Source of the DNA: Rhodanobacteraceae bacterium
GTDB lineage: Bacteria; Pseudomonadota; Gammaproteobacteria; Xanthomonadales; Rhodanobacteraceae
Length of the DNA: 64,000 nt
Reading direction: 5' to 3'
Assembly (NCBI GenBank): GCA_016790075.1
Contig: JAEUPP010000020.1
Coordinates: 1-64,000 of the forward strand
In this document: piece by piece, positions 36,599 to 44,616 of the stretch
Layout of the letters: each line of letters opens with the position of its first letter
How positions within the stretch are numbered: the stretch's first letter is position 1
Made by a program: the position numbers and the translations under genes
The notes under the pieces: generated by a model
Told to the model about the DNA's origin: nothing
Seen by the model: only the letters and a program-made list of their open reading frames with translations
The model's database searches: none

Positions 36599-37666
36599 GT
36601 GGGAAACGCAAAGCAATCGAATGCCGCTGAAGAGCTTCTCCTGGCCGTCTCGGCGCCCGATCGCGATTTCAACGCCGCTCGCCCGTTGATTCCCCGGTGT
36701 ACAAAGGAAGAACTCAACCGGGCGCTCGTCGATGCGGCGAGGAACGCCCACCTCGCCGCCGTTCGTGCGCTCATTCCGGTGAGCGATCCACGAGCCAACA
36801 GCAGCGAAGCCTTGTATGTGGCTGCAGCAAGCGGCCACCTCGACGTGGTGAAGGAGCTCATCCCGGCGAGCGACCCGAAGGCGAAGGCAAGCAGAGCGCT
36901 GCACATCGCCGCCCACAACGGCGACCTCCGCGTCGTCCGGGAGCTCATTCCTGCCAGCGATCCCATGGCTGACGAAAGCTGGGCCTTGTGCGCCGCGGCC
37001 ATGCGCGGCCACCTCGACGCGGTGAGGGTGCTCGTTCCGGTGAGCGACCCCAAGGCGGACGCGAGCAGAGCCTTGTACTGGGCCGCCCACTACGGCCACC
37101 TCGACGTGGTACGCGAGCTCATTCCGGTGAGCGATCCCCGGGCGAAAGAGAGCCTTGCCCTGCGCGGGGCCGCCGAGCGCGGCCACTTCGACGCGGTAAG
37201 AGAACTCATTCCGGTAAGCGACCCGAGGGCCGACGAAAGCAAAACCTTGTGCTTCGCCGCCCGTTCCGGCCGCCTCGACGTCGTGCGGGTACTGATTGGG
37301 CTGAGCGACCCGAAGGCCAACGGCAGCAGAGCTCTGTGCTGGGCCGCCGAATGCGGCCGTTCTGACGTGGTGCGGGTGCTCGTTCCGGTGAGCGACGCCA
37401 CTCTGGCGTTTCAAGTGGAGTTGGAGCGGACGGTGAACGCCGTGCTGCAAAGTGGAATCGGCGGAACCATGCATTTGCCGTCGTTTCGTGCCGTAAACGC
37501 CTTGACTCCGTACGTGGGTGAAAACCTGCTGGAGCAAGCCGTGCGCGATTTGCCGGCCGAAATCGTCACGTGCATGCCGCATTTGGCCGCGTGGCATGCG
37601 GGCGAGCGTTTGCACAAGGACACGCCGCCTGCAGCAGCACCGCCCCGTCGGCGCTGCTCGCTTTAA
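36599..37666 (+). CDS. Ankyrin-array protein B1 (8 repeat units)
   Basis: A 355-residue member and the first of the second block. GTG 36599 (VGNAKQSNAAEELLLAV) is chosen after a GGGGGCGGGG stretch; GTG 36593 is the alternative. The cap LIPRCTKEEL is followed by seven further 29-residue units, with unusual swaps such as SDPMADESWAL and SDPRADESKTL. The C-terminal module (LRAVNALTPYVGENLLEQ would be the consensus; here FRAVNALTPYVGENLLEQ) and PRRRCSL are intact. Unknown function. Confidence 0.85.
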   Translation: MGNAKQSNAAEELLLAVSAPDRDFNAARPLIPRCTKEELNRALVDAARNAHLAAVRALIPVSDPRANSSEALYVAAASGHLDVVKELIPASDPKAKASRALHIAAHNGDLRVVRELIPASDPMADESWALCAAAMRGHLDAVRVLVPVSDPKADASRALYWAAHYGHLDVVRELIPVSDPRAKESLALRGAAERGHFDAVRELIPVSDPRADESKTLCFAARSGRLDVVRVLIGLSDPKANGSRALCWAAECGRSDVVRVLVPVSDATLAFQVELERTVNAVLQSGIGGTMHLPSFRAVNALTPYVGENLLEQAVRDLPAEIVTCMPHLAAWHAGERLHKDTPPAAAPPRRRCSL

Positions 37667-37738
37667 CGGTCGGGTTCTCCGGGCCGCCTGCTAGCTTTCG
37701 ACAGCGGAACACGGAACCACGCCGCCAAACCGCTCGAC

Positions 37739-37766
37739 TTGCCACGACCCGCGATTCTGTTTGAAT
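37739..37766 (+). promoter_or_regulatory. Array promoter module 8 (TTGCCA-N16-TTGAAT)
   Basis: Consensus hexamers, 16-bp spacer, TGT before TTGAAT. Leader to the start of B2 is about 115 nt. Confidence 0.65.
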
Positions 37767-37882
37767 GAAGAGGTGGGCGGCGGCTCGTGCCTCGCGCGAG
37801 CGATTGTGGGCGACGACCGGCCGTTGGGCGGGTTGTGCCGACTGCAACGGAAAAACGCCATCGAATGGGTCGGAGCGTCGGG

Positions 37883-39022
37883 ATGGGGAATGCAAAACCA
37901 GCGACGGGTGGCGAAGCTCTGCTTCAGGCCATCTCGAAGGCCGACGGCGAACTCGATGCCGTCCGCCGCGCGATTCCTCACTGTTCGATGGAAAAGTGTA
38001 CCGAAGCGCTTGCCAAAGCGGCCGAGGGCGGCCACGTTGATGCGGTGCAACTGCTCATCCCCGTGAGCGACCCGAAAGCGAACGACAGCGAAGCTTTGCG
38101 GCAAGCGGCGGCGAACGGCCACCTCAATGCGGTGTGCGTGTTGGTTCCAGTGTGCGATCCGAAGGCAAACGGCAGTGCCGCCTTGCGTTGGGCCGCCCAC
38201 TACGGCCGCCTCGACGTCGTGCAAGTGCTCGTTCCGCTGAGTGACCCCAAAGCGAACGACAGCGAAGCCTTGCGTTGGTCCGCGGAAAACGGCCACCTCG
38301 ACGTCGTCAAAGAACTCGTTCCTGTCAGCGATCCAACAGCCAACGACAGCGCCGCCTTGCGTTGGGCTGCGGAATACGGTTACCTCGACGTCGTCAAAGA
38401 ACTCGTTCCTGTCAGCGATCCGAAGGCGAACAGCAGCGCCGCCTTGCGTTGGGCCGCCCACTACGGCCGCCTCGACATCATCAAAGAACTCATTCCTGTC
38501 AGCGACCCGAAAGCGAAGGGCAGCGAAGCTTTGCGCCGGGCTGCAGAATACGGTCATCTTGACGTCGTCAAAGAACTTGTTCCTGTCAGTGATCCAACAA
38601 CCAACGACAGCGAAGCTCTGTATTGGGCGGCTGCAAGGGGCCACGTCGAGGTGGTGCGGGAACTGATTCCCGCAAGCGACCCTCGGGCGGAAGGAAGCCT
38701 TGCGCTGTGGGCGGCGGCCCATTTCGGGAACCTCGACGTGGTGCGCGAACTCGTTCCGGTGAGCGACGTCGGTGCGGTTTTCCGAAAAGAGTTGGAAAGC
38801 ATCCAAAAAGAGCCGCGGCGCGGACGGGGTTCGCCGTGGTTCCGCGCGATCAATGCACTGGCGCCCCATGTGGACGAAAACCTGTTGGAGCAAGCTGCAC
38901 GCGATGTGCCGGCGAATCTGCTCAAACTCATGCCGTTTCTGTCCGCGTGGCGCGCGGCCACGCGTTTGCGCAAGGCAACGCCGCCTGCAGCAGCACCGCC
39001 CCGTCGACGGCGCTCGCTCTGA
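37883..39022 (+). CDS. Ankyrin-array protein B2 (9 repeat units)
   Basis: A 379-residue member. ATG 37883 has CGGAG seven bases upstream. The cap is atypical (IPHCSMEKCTEALAKAAEGGH) and shared only with the next gene, with which the first 250 bp are nearly identical. Eight further units follow; the unit with EALYWAAARGHVEVV and the next with ALWAAAHFGNL recur in gene B4. It ends FRKELESIQKEP, INALAPHVDENLLEQ, MPFLSAWRAATRL and PRRRRSL. Confidence 0.85.
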   Translation: MGNAKPATGGEALLQAISKADGELDAVRRAIPHCSMEKCTEALAKAAEGGHVDAVQLLIPVSDPKANDSEALRQAAANGHLNAVCVLVPVCDPKANGSAALRWAAHYGRLDVVQVLVPLSDPKANDSEALRWSAENGHLDVVKELVPVSDPTANDSAALRWAAEYGYLDVVKELVPVSDPKANSSAALRWAAHYGRLDIIKELIPVSDPKAKGSEALRRAAEYGHLDVVKELVPVSDPTTNDSEALYWAAARGHVEVVRELIPASDPRAEGSLALWAAAHFGNLDVVRELVPVSDVGAVFRKELESIQKEPRRGRGSPWFRAINALAPHVDENLLEQAARDVPANLLKLMPFLSAWRAATRLRKATPPAAAPPRRRRSL

Positions 39023-39092
39023 TCGCGAAGTTCACCCACGCTCGCGCCGGCCTTTCGGTGTCGGAACGGAAGCGCGCCCGGGTCAGGCCAGC

Positions 39093-39120
39093 TTGCCATC
39101 GCCCGCCAAGCTGTTTGAAT
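39093..39120 (+). promoter_or_regulatory. Array promoter module 9 (TTGCCA-N16-TTGAAT)
   Basis: Consensus hexamers with AAGCTGT before TTGAAT. Module and upstream spacer are nearly the same as module 10, showing recent duplication. Confidence 0.65.
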
Positions 39121-39235
39121 GAAGAGGCGGAGGCGGCTCGTGCCACGCGCGAGCGATTCCGGGCGACGACCGGCCGTTGGGCGGGTTGTGCCGACCGCAG
39201 CGGAAAAACGCCATCGAATGAACCGGAGCGTGGGG

Positions 39236-40549
39236 ATGGGGAATGCAAAACGAGCGACGGGTGGCGAAGCTCTGCTTCGGGCCATCTCGAAGGCCGACGG
39301 CGAACTCGATGCCGTCCGCCGCGCGATTCCTCACTGTTCGATGGAAAAGTGTACCGAAGCGCTTGCCAAAGCGGCCGAGGGTGGCCACGTTGATGCGGTG
39401 CAACTGCTCATCCCCGTGAGCGACCCGAAAGCGAACGACAGCGAAGCTTTGCGGCAAGCGGCGGCGAACGGTCACCTCAATGCGGTGGAAATACTGATTC
39501 CCGTGAGCGATCCGAAGGCGAACGGCAGCGCCGCCTTGCGTTGGGCCGCCCACGGCGGCCACCTCGACGTCGTGCAAGTGCTCGTTCCGCTGAGTGACCC
39601 CAAAGCGAACGACAGCGAAGCCTTGCGTTGGGCCGCGGAAAACGGCTACCTGCAGGTTGTACGGGAGCTCATCCCGACTAGCGATCCCAGGGCTGCGGAC
39701 GACGCAGCCTTGCGTTCAGCGGCCGGAAACGGCCACCTCGACGTCGTGAGGCAGCTCATCCCCCTCTGCGACCCGAAGGCGAACGGCAGCGAAGCCTTGC
39801 ATTGGGCCGCGGAAAACGGCCACCTCCACGTGGTGCGCGAGCTCATCCCGGTGAGCGGACCCGCGGCCGAGAAAAGCAAAGCCTTGCGCTGGGCTGCAGA
39901 AAACGGTCACCTCGACGTCGTCAAAGAACTCATTCCTGTCAGCGATCCAACGGCCAACGACTGCGAAGCCCTGCGCTGGGCTGCAAGAAACGGCCACCTG
40001 GAGATCGTGTGTGCACTCGTCCCGCTCAGCGACCCGAAAGCGAAGGGCAGCGACGCCTTGCGTTGGGCGGCAGCCAACGGCCACCTTGAGGTCGTGCACG
40101 CGCTCGCAGCGGTGAGCGACCCAAAAGCGAACGACAGCGAAGCCCTGTATTGGGCGGCAAGAAACGGCCATCCGGAGATCGTGCATGCACTCGTTCCGCT
40201 GAGCGACCCGAAGGCGAACGGCAGCGATGCCTTGCGTCAGGCGGCCGAAAACAGCTACCTCGACGTGGTGCACGAACTCGTTCCGCTGAGTGACGTCGGT
40301 GCGGTTTTCCGAAAAGAGTTGGAAAACATCCAAAATGAGCCTCCGCGCGGAGGGGGTTCGCCGTGGTTCCGCGCGGTCAATGCACTGGCGCCCCATGTGG
40401 ACGAAAACCTGTTGAAGCAAGCTGTACGCGATGTGCCAGCTAGTCTGCTCAAATTCATGCCGCTTTTGGCCGCGTGGCGCGCGGCAGCGCGTTTGCGCAA
40501 GGCAACGCCGCCTGCAGCAGCACCGCCCCGTCGGCGGCGCTCGCTCTGA
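39236..40549 (+). CDS. Ankyrin-array protein B3 (11 repeat units, longest member)
   Basis: A 437-residue member starting at ATG 39236, seven bases after CCGGAG; GTG 39230 is possible. Its 5' part duplicates that of B2. The middle units are private, and three consecutive units near the end (about 39980-40245) are almost the same DNA as units in gene A1, 39 kb away. The C-terminal module matches B2 (VNALAPHVDENLLKQ) and ends PRRRRSL. It is the clearest mosaic of the family. Confidence 0.85.
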   Translation: MGNAKRATGGEALLRAISKADGELDAVRRAIPHCSMEKCTEALAKAAEGGHVDAVQLLIPVSDPKANDSEALRQAAANGHLNAVEILIPVSDPKANGSAALRWAAHGGHLDVVQVLVPLSDPKANDSEALRWAAENGYLQVVRELIPTSDPRAADDAALRSAAGNGHLDVVRQLIPLCDPKANGSEALHWAAENGHLHVVRELIPVSGPAAEKSKALRWAAENGHLDVVKELIPVSDPTANDCEALRWAARNGHLEIVCALVPLSDPKAKGSDALRWAAANGHLEVVHALAAVSDPKANDSEALYWAARNGHPEIVHALVPLSDPKANGSDALRQAAENSYLDVVHELVPLSDVGAVFRKELENIQNEPPRGGGSPWFRAVNALAPHVDENLLKQAVRDVPASLLKFMPLLAAWRAAARLRKATPPAAAPPRRRRSL

Positions 40550-40618
40550 TCGCGAAAGTCACCACGCTCCCGCCGGCCGTTCGGCGTCGGAAGGGAAGCG
40601 CGTCCGGGTCAGGTCAGC

Positions 40619-40646
40619 TTGCCATCGCCCGCCAAGCTGTTTGAAT
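40619..40646 (+). promoter_or_regulatory. Array promoter module 10 (TTGCCA-N16-TTGAAT)
   Basis: Nearly identical to module 9. Start of B4 follows after about 100 nt. Confidence 0.65.
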
Positions 40647-40746
40647 GAAGGGGCGGAGGGCGGCCCGGCCACGTGCAACCGAGCGCGGTGCTCGACGATC
40701 GGCGGTCCGGCGCGCCGCAATAGAAACAATGGGAAAATAAGAATAA

Positions 40747-41745
40747 ATGAACCGCGGCGTGGGGACGGAAAATGCGGTGCGAACCGAGGCCGGTAACGCG
40801 TTGCTTCGCGCCGTCGCGTTGCCCTCGTGCAGCCTCGACACCGTTCGGCAGTTGATTCCGCAGTGCACGACGGAAGAACTCTGTTTGGCGCTCACCAAAG
40901 CCGCGGAGTTCGACGGTTTCGGTGCCGTTGGCGAGCTTGCCCGTGTGGTAGGTCCGGCGGCTGCGGAAAGCGCCGCGTTGCGCCACGCGGCGTTTCACAA
41001 CCGCCTTGACCTGGTTCGCGAACTCATTCCAGTGAGCGATCCCAGAGCCAACAGCAGCGAAGCTCTGTATTGGGCGGCTGCAAGGGGCCACGTCGAGGTG
41101 GTGCGTGAACTGATTCCCGCAAGCGATCCTGGGGCGGAAGAAAGCCGTGCGCTGTGGGCGGCGGCCCATTTCGGAAACCTCGGAGCGGTGCGTGAACTCG
41201 TTCCCGTTAGCGATCCGAAGGCACGAGAGAGCTACGCTTTGCGCTCCGCCGCTGAGCGCGGCCACCTCGGCGTGGTCCGGGCGCTCATCCCGGTGAGCGA
41301 CGCCACGATGGGCGGAAGCATGGCGCTGTCCGTGGCGGCTTACTTTGGACACCTCGACGTGGTTCGGGAGCTGATCCCCGTCAGCGATCCGAGGGCATGC
41401 AGAAGCAGAGCTCTGTGCTGGGCCGCCGAAAAAGAACAGCTCGATGTTGTGTGTGAACTCCTTCCCGTGAGCGACGCAAGCCAGGCGTTTCGGGTGGAGC
41501 TGGAACACGCGGTCAAAATCCTGGAGCAAGACGGAATCAGAGAGGTAGCGAACTCGTTGCCCCTGCGCGCCCTGAATTTGCTGGCGCGCTGCATGGATGA
41601 AAACCTGCTGGAGCAGGTCGCGTTCGACGTGCCGGCGGGCTTGATCGATCTCATGCCGCACTTGGCTGCGTGGCGCGGGGCGATGCGGCTGCGTGAGGCC
41701 ACGAAAGGCGCCGGAGTAACGCCACGCCGCCGCCGTTCGCTGTGA
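40747..41745 (+). CDS. Ankyrin-array protein B4 (7 repeat units)
   Basis: A 332-residue member. ATG 40747 has only a weak purine-rich upstream stretch; GTG 40759 (VGTENAVRTEAG) aligns with starts of other members and is an alternative. The second unit is unusual (VGPAAAESAALRHAAFHNRL). Units 3 and 4 match the end of B2. Unit 6 (SDATMGGSMALSVAAYFGH) lacks the Pro after SD. Module: LRALNLLARCMDENLLEQ, MPHLAAWRGAMRL, then PRRRRSL. No targeting signal. Confidence 0.85.
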   Translation: MNRGVGTENAVRTEAGNALLRAVALPSCSLDTVRQLIPQCTTEELCLALTKAAEFDGFGAVGELARVVGPAAAESAALRHAAFHNRLDLVRELIPVSDPRANSSEALYWAAARGHVEVVRELIPASDPGAEESRALWAAAHFGNLGAVRELVPVSDPKARESYALRSAAERGHLGVVRALIPVSDATMGGSMALSVAAYFGHLDVVRELIPVSDPRACRSRALCWAAEKEQLDVVCELLPVSDASQAFRVELEHAVKILEQDGIREVANSLPLRALNLLARCMDENLLEQVAFDVPAGLIDLMPHLAAWRGAMRLREATKGAGVTPRRRRSL

Positions 41746-41819
41746 TCGCCGAGTTCAACGGCGCTCGATCGGATTTTTCTTGAGGTCGGGAGCGGGGCGC
41801 CGCCCCTGATGGCGCGATC

Positions 41820-41847
41820 TTGCTAAGGCGCGCCGTTTTGTTTGAAT
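41820..41847 (+). promoter_or_regulatory. Array promoter module 11 (TTGCTA-N16-TTGAAT)
   Basis: TTGCTA with a diverged spacer and TTTGT before TTGAAT, yet the same 16-bp spacing and TG. Confidence 0.6.
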
Positions 41848-41917
41848 GGAAGCGCGGCGCGCGGTGTGCCGAACTGGCCGCGACGGAACATTCCGTCAAC
41901 CGGCTTGGAGCGTGGCG

Positions 41918-42808
41918 ATGGAAAATGCAACACCATCGACGGACGGCGAAGCGCTGCTGGAAGCCGTTTTCGGAGCGGATCGCTCGCCCGACGCCGTTCG
42001 CCGGTTGATTCCAAGATGTACAAAGGAAGAACTCAACCGGGCTTTGGCCACGGCGGCCGCGTGCGGCCACTTGGCTGCCGTTCGTGAACTCATTCCGGTG
42101 AGCGATCCGAGGGCCAGCGACAGCAGAGCCTTGCGCTGGGCCGCGGAAAAAGGGCAGCTCGACGCGGTGAAGGCGCTCGTTCCGGTGAGCGATCCGACGG
42201 CGAACGACAGCGAAGCCTTGCGCTGGGCTGCAAGGAACGGCCACCTCGGCGTCGTGCGCGAACTCGTTTCGGTGAGCGATCCACGGGCCAACCGCAGCGA
42301 AGCTTTGCGCTGGGCGGCGGAAAACGGACACCACCGGGTGGTGCGCGAACTCGTTCCGTTGAGCGACCCGAAGGCCAACGGCAGCGAAGCGTTGTGCCTG
42401 GCCGCGGAGGGCGGTTACACCGCGACCGTTCGGACGCTCGTTCCGATCAGCGATCCGAAGGCGCGGGGCAGCGAAGCCTTGCGCTGGGCCGCGGAACACG
42501 GACACCTCGAAACGGTGCGCGAGCTGGTTCCGGTGAGCGACGTCGGTGCGGCCTTTCGAGAAGCGTTGGAACGCGTGCAAAAAGGTTTGACTGACGTGCA
42601 GGATTTGCGGACCCGCCGCGCGGTTCGCGCGGTAAATGAGTTGATGCCGTACGTGGCCGACGAGTTGCTGGAGCAGGCCGCGCGCGGCCTGCCGGTGGAG
42701 CTGCTCAAGCTGACGCCGCATCTCGCCGCGTGGCGCGGGGCGGTGCTGCTGCGCGAGGCCACAGAAGCCTCCCCGCGCGCGCGGCCTCGCCGCCGTTGCT
42801 CGCTGTGA
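41918..42808 (+). CDS. Ankyrin-array protein B5 (6 repeat units)
   Basis: A 296-residue member. ATG 41918 lies seven bases after TTGGAG and begins MENATPSTDGEALLEAV, the clearest N-terminal consensus of the family. The cap LIPRCTKEEL is followed by five regular 29-residue units. The C-terminal module (VNELMPYVADELLEQAARG, TPHLAAWRGAVLL) is followed by PRRRCSL. The leader resembles that of A4 (TTCCGTCAA stretch), linking the two blocks again. Confidence 0.85.
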   Translation: MENATPSTDGEALLEAVFGADRSPDAVRRLIPRCTKEELNRALATAAACGHLAAVRELIPVSDPRASDSRALRWAAEKGQLDAVKALVPVSDPTANDSEALRWAARNGHLGVVRELVSVSDPRANRSEALRWAAENGHHRVVRELVPLSDPKANGSEALCLAAEGGYTATVRTLVPISDPKARGSEALRWAAEHGHLETVRELVPVSDVGAAFREALERVQKGLTDVQDLRTRRAVRAVNELMPYVADELLEQAARGLPVELLKLTPHLAAWRGAVLLREATEASPRARPRRRCSL

Positions 42809-42880
42809 TTGCGGGATTGGCCCGCTCCCGCCCCGGTTGCCGCGGGCCGAAGCTGGAAACGCGCCGAGAATCCACCCGGC

Positions 42881-42908
42881 TTGCTGTGGTCCGCCGATCT
42901 GCTTGAAT
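42881..42908 (+). promoter_or_regulatory. Array promoter module 12 (TTGCTG-N16-TTGAAT)
   Basis: TTGCTG with TGC before TTGAAT. Last copy in the window; leader about 105 nt. Confidence 0.6.
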
Positions 42909-43016
42909 GAGGAGGCGGGGCGTTCGGGCTGCTTGCGATCGGGCGCGGCGCCCCGAAATTCGGCGTTCCGACGCGCCGCTGGTCGCGGCGCCGCCAACGA
43001 AGCCGGGGGGCGCGGG

Positions 43017-44009
43017 GTGGGATCGGCAAAACCAAAACCGATGGGCGCCGGAACGAAATTGCTGCTCGCCGTGCCCCGGGCTGCGTGCAGCCTCCGCGCC
43101 ATCCGCCGGTTGATCGCCGGATGCACGAACGAGCAACGCACCGAGGCGTTCGTCAAGGCGGCGGAAACCGGCCGCCTGGAAGTGGTGCGGGAACTCCTCC
43201 CGTTGGTTGACCCGAAGGCCGAGGGCAGCGCGGCGCTGCGTTGGGCTGCGGCGCTCGGCCACCTCGACATCGTGCGGGAGCTCATCCCCGTCAGTGACCC
43301 CGGTGCCGAGCGCAGCGAAGCCTTGCGTCTGGCGGCTCACAACGGCCACCTCGGTGCAGTGCGGGAGCTCATCCCGGTCAGCAACCCCAAGGCCAATGGC
43401 AGCGAAGCCCTGCGCTGGGCAGCCACCAACGGCCACGTTGACGTCGTGCAGGAACTCATCCCCGTGTGCAACCCCAAGGCGAGAAGCAGCAGCGCTTTGC
43501 TGTTCGCGGCCGAACGCGGCCACCTCGGCGCGGTGCGCGCGCTCATCCCGGTCAGCGATCCATCAGCGAGTAACAGCCGAGCTCTGTGCCTGGCGGCCCA
43601 TTTCGGCCGCCTTGAGGTGGTGCGCGAGCTCTTCCCCGTCAGCGATCGAAAAACCCGCGAGTGGGAGGCTCTGTACCGGGCCGCCCGGAGCGGTCACCTC
43701 GACTTGGTGCGGGAGCTCGTTCCGGTGAGCGACGTGACTGGGGTTTTCCGGGGCGAGCTGGAAGAGCTGGTGAAAACCGTTCGCGAAACGGGAATCCAGG
43801 CGGCGGAGCAACTCCCGGCGCTGCACGCCGCCAACGCGTTGGTGCCCCACCTGCCGGACGGCGCGCTGGAACAGGCGGTGCGCGACGCGCCCGACGCGTT
43901 GCTCGATCGCATGCCCTACTTGGTGGCGTGGCGCGCGGCCAAGCTGCTGCTTGCGGCGACGCCGGCAGCGGCCGCGGCCGCGTCGCCGCGTCGGCGGCGC
44001 TCGCTTTGA
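43017..44009 (+). CDS. Ankyrin-array protein B6 (7 repeat units)
   Basis: A 330-residue member and the last of the second block. GTG 43017 follows a GGGGGGCGCGG run and reads VGSAKPKPMGAGTKLL. The cap diverges (LIAGCTNEQRTEAF). The last repeat is atypical (SDRKTREWEALYRAARSGH). The module is VPHLPDGALEQAVRDAP and MPYLVAWRAAKLL, closest to A6, with an Ala-rich linker and PRRRRSL. A hairpin follows 28 bases after the stop. Confidence 0.85.
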   Translation: MGSAKPKPMGAGTKLLLAVPRAACSLRAIRRLIAGCTNEQRTEAFVKAAETGRLEVVRELLPLVDPKAEGSAALRWAAALGHLDIVRELIPVSDPGAERSEALRLAAHNGHLGAVRELIPVSNPKANGSEALRWAATNGHVDVVQELIPVCNPKARSSSALLFAAERGHLGAVRALIPVSDPSASNSRALCLAAHFGRLEVVRELFPVSDRKTREWEALYRAARSGHLDLVRELVPVSDVTGVFRGELEELVKTVRETGIQAAEQLPALHAANALVPHLPDGALEQAVRDAPDALLDRMPYLVAWRAAKLLLAATPAAAAAASPRRRRSL

Positions 44010-44036
44010 TGGGCGTTTCACCGACCCCTACACACC

Positions 44037-44060
44037 AGGGCTGCGGCGTTCCGCGGCCCT
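44037..44060 (+). terminator. Hairpin after the last ankyrin gene
   Basis: AGGGCTGCGG, loop CGTT, CCGCGGCCCT: a 10-bp stem with one G-T pair. No T-run follows, so it is at best a weak intrinsic terminator. A second hairpin-like sequence lies at 44168-44190 ahead of the next gene. Confidence 0.4.
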
Positions 44061-44274
44061 GAATCGCCCGCATCCGACGGCGATCGAGCGGGGTCTCCGC
44101 TGCATCGGGACGGGGGCGGCCGCAGGGGATCTACCGGTACCTGCGCCGACTCAGAGGCGCCGATTGCATGCGGCGTTTTCCGCGCCGTATCCTTCTCTGA
44201 TCGCCCCGCGTCGTTCACTTTGTTGGGTGATCGCGTTCTGTACTCTTTCACCGCGCTCAGTCAGGGATGAAACC

Positions 44275-44532
44275 ATGCGCCCCTATCGATTTTCCTTCGC
44301 GGCCGCCTGGACCCTGGTCGGCATCGGCTGGCTGCTGGTCGTGCTGGCTTTTCTTCAACTCGTCGCGGCGTCGGTTGCCACGCCGAACCCACTGCTTTAT
44401 GCGGTGGGGCTCAGCCCCACGTGGTCGGCGGTCCTGATTGCAGGCAAGGTCTTCGTGGTAGGCCTGAGTTTGGCGGTGTTGGGCGGGGTGGCCCGAGCCG
44501 TGCTCGAAGCCACGGTCAAGCTCCGTGCATGA
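44275..44532 (+). CDS. Small two-span membrane protein
   Basis: An 85-residue protein with CAGGGA upstream of ATG. Two hydrophobic segments (WTLVGIGWLLVVLAFLQLVA, and a second about VLIAGKVFVVGLSLAVLGG) joined by a short loop. No family recognised. It lies 84 bp upstream of the exonuclease VII-like membrane protein and could be in the same transcript. Confidence 0.65.
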   Translation: MRPYRFSFAAAWTLVGIGWLLVVLAFLQLVAASVATPNPLLYAVGLSPTWSAVLIAGKVFVVGLSLAVLGGVARAVLEATVKLRA

Positions 44533-44616
44533 CGTTGCCGCTCCTGGGGCTGTGCGAGTCTGCCGATGCATGCTGCAGCGCGAATTCTGTTGCCCGATGA
44601 GACGGAGTACCGAAGC

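Noticed and set aside
402-44009. CRISPR-like reading of the 87-bp periodic repeats
   Set aside because: The repeats are contiguous, in frame, divergent and coding, with no unique spacers.
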